A model generated the notes under the pieces. The model made no database searches and was not told the origin of the DNA. It was given only the letters and a program-made list of their open reading frames with translations. 64,000 nt of DNA, from NCBI RefSeq assembly GCF_000314005.1, contig NZ_JH980292.1:3260121-3324120 (forward strand), read 5' to 3'. Source of the DNA: Spirulina subsalsa PCC 9445 (GTDB lineage: Bacteria; Cyanobacteriota; Cyanobacteriia; Cyanobacteriales; Spirulinaceae). Both the position numbers and the translations under genes were made by a program. Below are positions 37,145 through 45,337 of this stretch, one piece after another; the first letter of the stretch is position 1, and every line of letters starts with the position of its first letter.

Positions 37145-38539
37145 ATGTCCCTGTCCAGAAAAGCTAGCTACGAACGCCAAGAACTTGATGTTCCCTTTTT
37201 CCTTGTTATTTTTGCCGCCCTTGCCCTACTCATTCTCGTTTATCTGTTAGCCTTACCCTTTCAGGATACCTATTTAGGCCGTTTGATTTACGATCGAGGT
37301 TTCACCCAACCCCTCACCCTCTTTCTCGCGGGGATGGTTATCAGTGTGGTGATCTTCAAATACCTAAAACTCGCTACAGAATACAGCGCCATCGGCAAAA
37401 ATTGGATTCCTGATGGCATTGATTTAGAAGATCCTAACGGACGTTCCATTAATAACCTTATTGCCAGTTTAACCAACTCTCGGAAACTCATCGCCGTCCG
37501 TTGTTGCCGCGTTCTTTATGCCTATACTCAATCGGGGAGTCGTAAAACGGCCAGCGAATTAGCCTTAGATGATTCCGCCTTTTATCTGAGCGCTTCGGAA
37601 AGTTCCTATACTATCCCTCGGATTCTGGTCTGGGCGATTCCTCTATTGGGGTTTATTGGGACGGTAATTGGGATTAGTCAGGCGGTGAGTGGTTTTTCGG
37701 GTTTTCTGGAACAAGCCGGGGAAATTGACCAAATTCGTACAGGAATTGGTACCGTCACCAGTGGGTTAGCGGTGGCCTTTGATACCACCTTGTTAGCCTT
37801 GTTTTTAAGTGTGGTGGTGATGATTCCCTTGGTGTTGGTGGAACGCTGGGAGTCCCGTTTATTGTTGTCCATTGATGTGTATATCAATGATCGTCTGTTG
37901 CCGAAACTTAGAGATCCCGAGGCTTCTAGGGGATTTTTGGATGAAAAGGCGATCGCCCAAGCAGTAGAAAAATCCCTCAAAGAGAACCTACCCCAACCCA
38001 AAGACCTCATCGAACCTGCCCATATTTACGCCCAGAAATTAGTGGAAGCCTTAACTCAGAAGTTTGTCCAAGAAATGGGGTCAATTCAAACGGCAAATAA
38101 TCAACTTATCCAACAAGTAGGTCAAGTTAATCAAGCTACCTTACAAGACCGTCAAAACTTTTTAACCGTTTTTAATCAACAACAAGAACAACAAAAAGAT
38201 ATTGTCCAATTAATTAAAAATACGGTGGAAGAAATTAAGCAAGGCAACTTAATTGTGGCTCACGGTTTAGCCCAACAAGCCCAAGAAATTACTCAACAAC
38301 TCAATCAGGCCGCCGTTCTCTTAGGGGATCGGGTGGAAGCCTTAGAACAATCCACTTTACAGGTTTCTCAAATTATTGAACTACAAAAAAGTTTAGATCA
38401 AATGTTAAACTCTTTAGAAAAAACGGCACAACTAGAGCAATCTTTAGCTGGGTTAAGGGTTGCCTTAACTCAATTACAGCCTATCTTAACTCAGTTACAA
38501 AAGCCTCGTAAAATTATGTTATTGGAGCAAGATAATTAA
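37145..38539 (+). CDS. MotA/TolQ/ExbB-type proton channel with a long coiled-coil tail
   Basis: 464 residues. Four hydrophobic segments (about 17-40, 57-77, 158-185, 205-235). Channel signatures are IPLLGFIGTVIGIS and SGLAVAFDTTLLALFLS, matching the Gly/Thr-rich pore helices of ExbB, TolQ and MotA. After residue about 265 comes ~200 residues of Gln-rich coiled coil (QQVGQVNQATLQDRQNF; LAQQAQEITQQLNQAAVLL). A long cytoplasmic tail of this kind occurs in ZorA of the Zorya phage-defence system, but ZorC and ZorD are absent here. The two ExbD-like genes downstream should supply the partner that gates protons. Energised function is inferred; cargo is unknown. Confidence 0.85.
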   Translation: MSLSRKASYERQELDVPFFLVIFAALALLILVYLLALPFQDTYLGRLIYDRGFTQPLTLFLAGMVISVVIFKYLKLATEYSAIGKNWIPDGIDLEDPNGRSINNLIASLTNSRKLIAVRCCRVLYAYTQSGSRKTASELALDDSAFYLSASESSYTIPRILVWAIPLLGFIGTVIGISQAVSGFSGFLEQAGEIDQIRTGIGTVTSGLAVAFDTTLLALFLSVVVMIPLVLVERWESRLLLSIDVYINDRLLPKLRDPEASRGFLDEKAIAQAVEKSLKENLPQPKDLIEPAHIYAQKLVEALTQKFVQEMGSIQTANNQLIQQVGQVNQATLQDRQNFLTVFNQQQEQQKDIVQLIKNTVEEIKQGNLIVAHGLAQQAQEITQQLNQAAVLLGDRVEALEQSTLQVSQIIELQKSLDQMLNSLEKTAQLEQSLAGLRVALTQLQPILTQLQKPRKIMLLEQDN

Positions 38540-38550
38540 AATTTTTTCCG

Positions 38551-38755
38551 TTCGTTTTTGGTTCGTTGTTGGGCTTTAGCCCTTAAATTCGCGCTGAAGC
38601 GCAACTACAAGCGGTTGTTCGTTCGTTTTTGGTTCGTTGTTGGGCTTTAGCCCTATAAATTCGCGCTGAAGCGCAACTACAAGCGGTTGTTCGTTCGTTT
38701 TTGGTTCGTTGTTGGGCTTTAGCCCTATAAATTCGCGCTGAAGCGCAACTACAAA
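38551..38755. repeat. three direct 71-72 bp repeats with nested palindromes, inside the operon
   Basis: The unit starts TTCGTTTTTGGTTCGTTG and contains GGGCTTTAGCCC and GCGCTGAAGCGC, each a short hairpin, then AACTACAAGCGG. Copies begin at 38551, 38622 and 38694; the first lacks one base and the last is cut short. The block separates the channel gene from the first ExbD-like gene. Hairpin repeats inside a transcript can stabilise the upstream message or attenuate the downstream one. Confidence 0.9.
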
Positions 38756-38776
38756 CAGAACTATTAATTATTGAAA

Positions 38777-39238
38777 ATGTCCCGTCGCTCAACCTTACAC
38801 CGAAAATCCTATGAAGTGGAATTATTCCCCTTCTTGTCCGTTTTAGCCTGTACCATTGGCTCCCTGATTTTACTAATTATTGTCATCACGACCCAAACCT
38901 TTAGCGAAGACAAAGAAGTAAGAATTATTGCCCGCACCGAAGACGGACAAAATCAACGGAAAATTCCCCGCTATATTGACTGTCGGGGCGATGGCATTGT
39001 CTTACATCCCCAAGAAATTTTTATCCCCGCCAGTGAAATTAATCAACGCAATCGTGAAATAGCACAATTATTGTCACAAGTCAAGGCAAATCAAGAACGA
39101 GAATATTTAATTGTTGCCGTGCGACCCAGTGGAATTCAAGTCTTTAATCAAGTACGGGATTTAGTAGAAGCACAAGGCATAGATTTAGGCTATGAACCTA
39201 TCGAAGAAAACTGGACATTACGAATTGAAACACCATGA
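38777..39238 (+). CDS. ExbD/TolR-like membrane protein lacking the membrane Asp
   Basis: 153 residues from the ATG at 38777. One membrane helix near the N-terminus (ELFPFLSVLACTIGSLILLIIVI, about 17-39) then a soluble domain with YLIVAVRPSGIQVFNQVRDLVEAQGID, like the periplasmic fold of ExbD and TolR. In ExbD the helix starts with a conserved Asp that carries the proton; here the aligned position is Ser (FLSVLAC), whereas the next gene has FLDILTN. It overlaps the next gene by ATGA. The pair follows an ExbB-like channel, so a hetero-dimeric partner is likely. Without the Asp this subunit probably has a structural role. Confidence 0.78.
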   Translation: MSRRSTLHRKSYEVELFPFLSVLACTIGSLILLIIVITTQTFSEDKEVRIIARTEDGQNQRKIPRYIDCRGDGIVLHPQEIFIPASEINQRNREIAQLLSQVKANQEREYLIVAVRPSGIQVFNQVRDLVEAQGIDLGYEPIEENWTLRIETP

Positions 39239-39942
39239 GACATAGACGCAAATTAGGGACTCGTCAAAGCCCCCAGCAAAACCTAGATTCTTTCTTAGAT
39301 ATCCTCACCAATACCGTTGGCGTGTTGATGTTTATTGGGCTGTTTGTGGCGTTGCTTTCGGTAGAATCAGGCAACATTATTCGCACGCCTTTAGTCTCAG
39401 CTAGTGCCAAAAATGCCCAGTTTTTTGAAGTGCGCAATAATCAGGTATTTTATCTGGATAATCCTCGGGTAGAAAATCAACTCACTTGGATGATTGAAAA
39501 CTTACCGCCCTGTTACGAACCGGATCCCCCTCGCACCATGGACTCGGTAGAATTTGATTTTTATTATCGTCAACTCCAAGAATATGAGCGCTGTCAACGG
39601 TCCCGCTTACAACAACTTCAAGGCTATCAAATTAGCACGGATTACTATGAAGCCCATTTTGATATAGAGGGTTTTGTCACCATTTATCAACCCCGTCCCA
39701 ATGTTACGGGATCTTCCCTCAGCGCCATTGCTAGTGATGAATCGGCATTTAAACGCACTTTAACCCGTTTAAATAGCCAACAGGACTATTTAGCATTTTT
39801 AGTGCGGCCAGATAGCTTTGCGGCCTTCCGACAAGCGCGTAAGGTGGCCTGGGAACAGGGGTTTGATGTGGGGTGGGAACCGTTATCGGAACAACGGACG
39901 ATTGCTTTTGGCTCCCGAGGTCGTTCGATTGGGGTACAGTAG
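39235..39942 (+). CDS. ExbD/TolR-like membrane protein with the membrane Asp
   Basis: 235 residues. The N-terminal helix DSFLDILTNTVGVLMFIGLFVALLS carries Asp at the position that ExbD uses for proton transfer. A larger soluble part (about 55-235) has several Tyr-rich strands and LAFLVRPDSFAAFRQARKVAWEQGFDVGW, which echoes the YLIVAVRPSGIQVF motif of the preceding protein, so the two are distant paralogues. The start ATG overlaps the upstream stop (ATGA), so translation is coupled and stoichiometry close to one to one. The gene is followed by ndhF after 131 bp, which belongs to a separate unit. Confidence 0.78.
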   Translation: MRHRRKLGTRQSPQQNLDSFLDILTNTVGVLMFIGLFVALLSVESGNIIRTPLVSASAKNAQFFEVRNNQVFYLDNPRVENQLTWMIENLPPCYEPDPPRTMDSVEFDFYYRQLQEYERCQRSRLQQLQGYQISTDYYEAHFDIEGFVTIYQPRPNVTGSSLSAIASDESAFKRTLTRLNSQQDYLAFLVRPDSFAAFRQARKVAWEQGFDVGWEPLSEQRTIAFGSRGRSIGVQ

Positions 39943-40073
39943 GGAACGGGGAATTATGTCAAAATAAGAACGGTACAGCCCTATTCTCCTGTCCATCGTT
40001 CACTCACACAAGGCCGCAGACGGGAAAACGTTGTATCCTCAAACTTGAGACGATTATAGAATCAGCATAAGTA

Positions 40074-42146
40074 ATGGAATCACTGCTTTATGAATACGCT
40101 TGGCTCATTCCAGTGTTGCCCTTAGTGGGGGCGACGTTGGTCGGAGTTGGGTTAATTTCTGTCAACAAATTTACTAATCAACTGCGACAGTTGAACGCCG
40201 CCTTCATCATCACCCTGTTGGGGGTGTCGATGGCTATGTCTTTCGCGCTGTTGTGGAGCCAAATTCAAGGACATGGTTCCTATACCAGCACCTTTGAATG
40301 GGCAGCGGCGGGAAGTTTTCACCTGACGATGGGGTATATTATCGACCCCCTCACCGCCGTCATGTTAGTGATCGTGTGTACAGTGGCCCTTTTGGTCATG
40401 ATCTACACAGACGGCTACATGGCACATGATCCGGGCTATGTCCGCTTTTATTCCTACCTCAGTATTTTTAGCTCCTCTATGTTGGGGTTAGTGATTAGCC
40501 CCAATTTAGTCCAGATTTATATTTTCTGGGAGTTGGTGGGGATGTGTTCCTACCTGTTGATCGGGTTTTGGTATGACCGCAAAGCGGCCGCCGATGCCTG
40601 TCAGAAAGCCTTTGTGGTCAACCGTGTGGGGGACTTCGGGCTGTTGTTGGGGATGTTGGGGCTCTATTGGGCGACGGGTAGCTTTGAATTTGAAATTATG
40701 GGCGATCGCCTCGCGGAATTAGTTTCCTCGGGAGCCTTGGCCGGAGGACTCGCCGCCCTATTTGGGGTTCTGGTTTTCCTCGGCCCGGTGGCCAAGTCCG
40801 CCCAGTTTCCCCTCCATGTCTGGCTACCGGACGCTATGGAAGGCCCTACCCCCATTTCTGCCCTGATTCACGCGGCCACCATGGTGGCGGCCGGGGTGTT
40901 CCTGATTGCCCGGATGTACCCGGTGTTTGAACATATCCCCGTGGCGATGGATACCATCGCTTGGACGGGGGCTTTTACGGCCTTTCTGGGGGCTTCCATT
41001 GCCATTACCCAAAACGACATCAAAAAAGGTCTGGCCTACTCCACCGTGTCCCAGTTGGGCTATATGGTGATGGCGATGGGCTGTGGCGCCTACAGTGCAG
41101 GACTCTTCCACCTGATGACCCATGCTTACTTTAAGGCGATGTTGTTCCTCTGTTCTGGGTCTGTGATTCACGGGATGGAGGGAGTCGTCGGCCATGACCC
41201 CGTATTAGCCCAAGATATGCGCCTAATGGGGGGGTTACGGAAATATATGCCCATCACGGCCTTTACGTTTTTAGTGGGCAATTTAGCCATTTGTGGGATT
41301 CCTCCCTTTGCTGGATTCTGGTCAAAAGATGAAATTTTAGGGTTAGCCTTTCAAGCCAATCCTGCCCTCTGGGGGGTAGGTTGGTTAACGGCGGGGATTA
41401 CGGCCTTTTATATGTTCCGGATGTATTTCCTCACCTTTGAGGGCGAGTTCCGAGGCATGAATCAAACCATTATCGCCCAACTGAAAGCGGCGGCGGCGGG
41501 TTTAGAGGAAGAGGTGGCGCTTGGGCCGGCTTTTGGACCCGGAGCAATGGATCCCCATGAATTAGACCACGATGAGGATCATCACCACAGCAGCGAACCT
41601 CATGAGTCCCCTTGGACTATGACGTTCCCTCTGTTGGTTTTGGCGGTGCCATCTTTCCTTTTAGGTTGGATTGGGCGGCCCTGGGCGAACTCCTTTGAGG
41701 CGCTGGTTCACGCTCCGGGGGAAACGAGGGCCCAAGTGCTGGAACACGCGGCTCATTTTAACTGGACGGAGTTTGCCATCATGGGGGGAAATTCCGTCGG
41801 GATTGCCCTGATTGGGATTACAGTAGCCTCTCTGATGTATTTACAGCAAAAAATCGATGTGGGGGCGATCGCACAAAAAATTCAACCCCTCTATAATCTC
41901 TCCCTCAATAAGTGGTACTTCGACGAGATCTATGACCGTGTATTTGTCATGGGGTGCCGTCGTTTAGCCCGACAAATGCTAGAGATTGACTACCGCGTAG
42001 TAGATGGGGCGGTAAACTTCACCGGATTAGTCACTGTGGTGACAGGTCAAGGGCTGAAGTATTTTGAAAATGGGCGCGCTCAATTCTACGCCCTGATTAT
42101 TTTCGCCGCCGTCCTTGGGTTTGTGGTCTTATCCAGTCTCGGATAA
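40074..42146 (+). CDS. ndhF: NAD(P)H dehydrogenase (NDH-1) subunit 5
   Basis: 690 residues, polytopic. The antiporter-like core carries the conserved stretches DPLTAVMLVIVCTVALLVMIYTDGY, FWELVGMCSYLLIGFW and LPDAMEGPTPISALIHAATM, with the Lys and Glu residues of the half-channels. The C-terminal lateral helix and a His-rich loop (HELDHDEDHHHSSEPHES) fit cyanobacterial NdhF1. It sits in the membrane arm of thylakoid NDH-1, pumping protons during respiration and PSI cyclic flow with ferredoxin as donor. The length and neighbouring ndhD suggest the NDH-1L respiratory and cyclic form rather than the CO2-uptake form. Confidence 0.96.
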   Translation: MESLLYEYAWLIPVLPLVGATLVGVGLISVNKFTNQLRQLNAAFIITLLGVSMAMSFALLWSQIQGHGSYTSTFEWAAAGSFHLTMGYIIDPLTAVMLVIVCTVALLVMIYTDGYMAHDPGYVRFYSYLSIFSSSMLGLVISPNLVQIYIFWELVGMCSYLLIGFWYDRKAAADACQKAFVVNRVGDFGLLLGMLGLYWATGSFEFEIMGDRLAELVSSGALAGGLAALFGVLVFLGPVAKSAQFPLHVWLPDAMEGPTPISALIHAATMVAAGVFLIARMYPVFEHIPVAMDTIAWTGAFTAFLGASIAITQNDIKKGLAYSTVSQLGYMVMAMGCGAYSAGLFHLMTHAYFKAMLFLCSGSVIHGMEGVVGHDPVLAQDMRLMGGLRKYMPITAFTFLVGNLAICGIPPFAGFWSKDEILGLAFQANPALWGVGWLTAGITAFYMFRMYFLTFEGEFRGMNQTIIAQLKAAAAGLEEEVALGPAFGPGAMDPHELDHDEDHHHSSEPHESPWTMTFPLLVLAVPSFLLGWIGRPWANSFEALVHAPGETRAQVLEHAAHFNWTEFAIMGGNSVGIALIGITVASLMYLQQKIDVGAIAQKIQPLYNLSLNKWYFDEIYDRVFVMGCRRLARQMLEIDYRVVDGAVNFTGLVTVVTGQGLKYFENGRAQFYALIIFAAVLGFVVLSSLG

Positions 42147-42179
42147 CCCCCCACCCCCGACAATTCAAAGATTAAAGTT

Positions 42180-42212
42180 AAAAGGGGAAGGTCAAGGCAA
42201 CTTTCCCCTTTT
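42180..42212. terminator. rho-independent terminator between ndhF and ndhD
   Basis: AAAAGGGGAAGG pairs with CTTTCCCCTTTT around a nine-base loop, and both sides are A/T-rich. It could act on both strands. It lies 34-66 bp after ndhF and 52 bp before ndhD, so part of the ndhF message probably ends here and ndhD may have its own promoter. Confidence 0.7.
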
Positions 42213-42263
42213 AATTAATAAGGATGGCACATGGGGCCTCCCCTGTGTTCCATCTTCTGATTC

Positions 42264-43847
42264 ATGATTCAATTTGATATGACCAATTTTCCTTGGCTGA
42301 CAACCGTTATTTTGTTACCCATCGTCGCCAGTCTTTTAATCCCCATTATCCCGGATAAAGACGGTAAAACCGTGCGATGGTATGCCCTGATCGTCGGGCT
42401 AATTGATTTTGTCTTGATTGTTTATGCGTTTTATAGTGGCTATGACTTAGGAAATCCTGAATTGCAACTGGTGGAAAGTTATGCCTGGATTCCCGATTTA
42501 GACCTGAAATGGTCTGTCGGGGCCGATGGTTTATCCATGCCTCTGATTCTCCTGACGGGATTTATCACCACCCTAGCGATTATGGCCGCTTGGCCCGTCA
42601 CCCTGAAACCCAAACTGTTCTATTTCCTGATGTTGGCGATGTATGGCGGACAAATCGCCGTCTTTGCCGTTCAGGATATGTTACTGTTCTTTCTGGTTTG
42701 GGAATTGGAATTGGTTCCGGTCTACCTCATTCTCTCCATTTGGGGCGGGAAAAAGCGACTCTATGCGGCCACGAAGTTTATTCTCTACACCGCCGGGGGT
42801 TCTCTCTTTATTTTGGTCGCGGCCTTGACTATGGCCTTTTATGGCGATACGGTCACATTTGATATGAGTGCGATCGCCGCCAAAGATTACGCCTTTAATC
42901 TTCAACTCCTCCTCTATGCGGGCCTCCTCATTGCCTATGGCGTAAAACTGCCCATTTTCCCCCTCCATACTTGGCTCCCTGATGCCCACGGAGAAGCCAC
43001 CGCCCCCGCCCATATGTTACTGGCAGGAATCCTCCTGAAAATGGGGGGTTATGCCCTAATTCGCATGAATTTGGGGATGTTACCCGATGCCCATGTGTTC
43101 TTCGCCCCCATCCTCGTAATTTTGGGCGTGGTGAACATTGTTTACGCGGCGCTCACCTCCTTTGCGCAACGCAATCTGAAGCGGAAAATCGCCTATTCTT
43201 CCATCTCCCACATGGGCTTTGTCCTGATTGGCTTAGGCTCTTTTACCAATTTAGGCCTAAGTGGGGCGGTGTTACAGATGATTTCTCATGGTTTAATCGG
43301 GGCCAGTCTCTTCTTTATGGTGGGGGCAACCTACGACCGCACCCATACCCTCATGTTGGACGAAATGGGGGGAGTGGGCAAGCAGATGAAGAAAATCTTC
43401 GCCATGTGGACTTCTTGTTCCTTGGCCTCCCTGGCCTTGCCGGGGATGAGTGGTTTTGTGGCGGAATTAATGGTCTTTGTCGGTTTTGCCACCAGTGACG
43501 CTTTTAATCCCATCTTTAAGGTGGTGGTGGTCTTACTGGCCGCCGTTGGGGTGATTTTAACTCCCATTTACCTGCTCTCAATGTTGCGGGAAATCTTCTA
43601 TGGGCAGGAAAATAAAGAACTGGTGGAACATGAGGTTTTAGTGGATGCGGAACCGAGAGAAGTGTTTATTATTGCCTCGTTATTGGTGCCGATTATTGGC
43701 ATTGGGCTATACCCCAAAGTGGCTACCCAGATTTATGATGCAACGGTGACACAAATCACGTCGATGATTCGTTCCCACGTTCCCGCCTTAACGGCCACGG
43801 CCCCGGAAGTGGAGAAAGTGGCGTTTTTAAAAGCCCCCGATTTGTAG
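42264..43847 (+). CDS. ndhD: NAD(P)H dehydrogenase (NDH-1) subunit 4
   Basis: 527 residues, polytopic. Conserved elements: [72 protein letters not shown]. The Glu of the ELE motif and the Lys in [15 protein letters not shown] are the half-channel residues. The downstream loop ends in [12 protein letters not shown]. Next to ndhF on the same strand as in many cyanobacteria, and fits the NdhD1 subfamily of the NDH-1L complex. It works in the same thylakoid complex as ndhF, in proton pumping. Confidence 0.96.
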   Translation: MIQFDMTNFPWLTTVILLPIVASLLIPIIPDKDGKTVRWYALIVGLIDFVLIVYAFYSGYDLGNPELQLVESYAWIPDLDLKWSVGADGLSMPLILLTGFITTLAIMAAWPVTLKPKLFYFLMLAMYGGQIAVFAVQDMLLFFLVWELELVPVYLILSIWGGKKRLYAATKFILYTAGGSLFILVAALTMAFYGDTVTFDMSAIAAKDYAFNLQLLLYAGLLIAYGVKLPIFPLHTWLPDAHGEATAPAHMLLAGILLKMGGYALIRMNLGMLPDAHVFFAPILVILGVVNIVYAALTSFAQRNLKRKIAYSSISHMGFVLIGLGSFTNLGLSGAVLQMISHGLIGASLFFMVGATYDRTHTLMLDEMGGVGKQMKKIFAMWTSCSLASLALPGMSGFVAELMVFVGFATSDAFNPIFKVVVVLLAAVGVILTPIYLLSMLREIFYGQENKELVEHEVLVDAEPREVFIIASLLVPIIGIGLYPKVATQIYDATVTQITSMIRSHVPALTATAPEVEKVAFLKAPDL

Positions 43848-43956
43848 GAACAGGGGGAAACGGGGAATAGGGAATAGCGAATAGGGAATAAGTCTTAATT
43901 CCTCGTCTCCCCTGCTCCCCCTCTCCCCTGCTCCCCTGCTCCCTATGGGGCTTGAT
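43848..43956. repeat. short-tandem-repeat block between convergent ndhD and a regulator gene
   Basis: GGGAATA/GGGGAA-like units (43855-43890) are followed by CCCCTGCT-like units (43915-43942), the same families as near ispG. It separates two convergent genes, and the complementary runs could form terminator-like hairpins. Confidence 0.65.
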
Positions 43957-45129
43957 TCAGGTTAAATATTTCTCAATCAGCATTAAAAGTTCCGTTTCGT
44001 CAAAGGGTTTGGTTAGATAGTCGTTGGATCCCACCAGTTTCGCCCGCACTCGATCAATAAATCCTTCTTTCCCGGTTAACATCAGGATGGGAATTTGCCG
44101 GAAAGTGTTGGAACTGCGCAACATGGCACAGAGTTCATAGCCGTCGAGTTGGGGCATAGCGATGTCGCAGAGGATCAGGTCAGGTTTGAGGAGAAAGACT
44201 TCTCGCAGGGCTTGTAGGGGATCTGTGAGGGCGGTGACTTGATAGCTGTGGGGGGTGAGCATATACTCTACACTTTTGCCAATGGTGCGGTCGTCGTCTA
44301 TGCAAACAATATGAGGCTGGGTTTGGGGGGGATTCCAAGAAATGGCGCGGGTTGGGGGGAGGTTGGAGTCAAGGAGTTGAATCCAACCCCGTTGGATGTA
44401 AGGGTAGATGGCGCGGGCAATGGTCAGGAAGTCCCGGTTGAGGTAACGGGAAAGTTGGCGCAGGGAGGTTTTGCCATCTGACCAGTGTTTGAGGCTTTTA
44501 TAGGCCTTGGGGGGGAGGCTGGTTTGAAGGGCTTGGGGGTTGGTAAGGGTGGGGCATTGATCGGGAGATTGAATATGGGGGTGAAATTGTTTCCACTGTT
44601 GCACTTGTTTGATGATCCGGGGGCTGAGGGAGGCAATTTCAAGGGTGGTGAGTTGAGGGGCGATCGCAGAACCAATTTCAAAGTTGAAAACCCCTTGGTG
44701 CAAGCTGAGAAGATCAAACAGGGTTTCTGTCACCATGCCCTGAATAATATTGCGGCCTTGGGCTGGGGTGAGGATTTGATTTTCTAGCAGTAACCACAAA
44801 TGAGCATATTCGGGGGTGGTCATACTCATGGAAGGACTCGCAACTTCCGCTAAGGCGTTGTCAACTTTGTAGTGGCGCAAATAGTCCCGCAAACGGCCTA
44901 AGTTACTGCTGCGGGAATCGGCCGCATAGGCGATTTTCCCGTTGATAAAAAAAACAAACCAAAATAACTGATCGGGCGGACTGGGTGTGGGGGATAAGTG
45001 GGTGATTGGGGAATGGCTGCTAGAGGAAGAGGGAGAGGTGGTTTCAACGAAAAGTTCTCCGGTTCGCTGACCGAGTTCAATCAGTTGTAAGATGCTGCGA
45101 ATATCAATTTCGTTTAGTGTTCCCTGCAT
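43957..45129 (-). CDS. PatA-like response regulator (DUF4388 plus C-terminal receiver)
   Basis: 390 residues. The N-terminal DUF4388 domain (about 1-110: MQGTLNEIDIRSILQLIELG and GELFVE) is a protein-docking domain of PatA/PixG/TaxP1-like proteins. The middle (about 110-255) is helical. The C-terminal receiver (about 265-390) has IDDD, the phospho-acceptor Asp in LILCDIAMPQ, and the Thr and Lys of MLTGKEG and YLTKPF. Such regulators act in heterocyst patterning (PatA) and pilus phototaxis (PixG). It is divergent from hmpF with 208 bp between, which strengthens a motility role. The partner kinase is not visible here. Confidence 0.9.
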   Translation of the reverse strand: MQGTLNEIDIRSILQLIELGQRTGELFVETTSPSSSSSHSPITHLSPTPSPPDQLFWFVFFINGKIAYAADSRSSNLGRLRDYLRHYKVDNALAEVASPSMSMTTPEYAHLWLLLENQILTPAQGRNIIQGMVTETLFDLLSLHQGVFNFEIGSAIAPQLTTLEIASLSPRIIKQVQQWKQFHPHIQSPDQCPTLTNPQALQTSLPPKAYKSLKHWSDGKTSLRQLSRYLNRDFLTIARAIYPYIQRGWIQLLDSNLPPTRAISWNPPQTQPHIVCIDDDRTIGKSVEYMLTPHSYQVTALTDPLQALREVFLLKPDLILCDIAMPQLDGYELCAMLRSSNTFRQIPILMLTGKEGFIDRVRAKLVGSNDYLTKPFDETELLMLIEKYLT

Positions 45130-45337
45130 TTGGTGAACCGTTGACTCCTCATAAGGTCGGGGCTAGGGGGGTTAGTCTCATTCTAACGAATCTGGGGTAG
45201 CGTTATAGATTGTTTTGGGGAACAGTTAATCGTTAATAATTGTTGGCGCGGAATTTGCTAAACTGGGATTGATTCAACTGGAGTCTGGCGGATCGACATT
45301 TTTACTAAGCACACAACACATCACGAGGACGATCAGC

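Noticed and set aside
38583-38792. Minus-strand frame with repeated Cys/Ala/Ser and Lys/Asn/Glu/Arg segments
   Set aside because: It is the translation of the 72-bp repeats, with no ribosome-binding site or domain.
35809-39942. Zorya defence system
   Set aside because: ZorA-like channel and coiled coil are present but no OmpA-like ZorB, ZorC or ZorD/ZorE homologue; kept only as a structural analogy.
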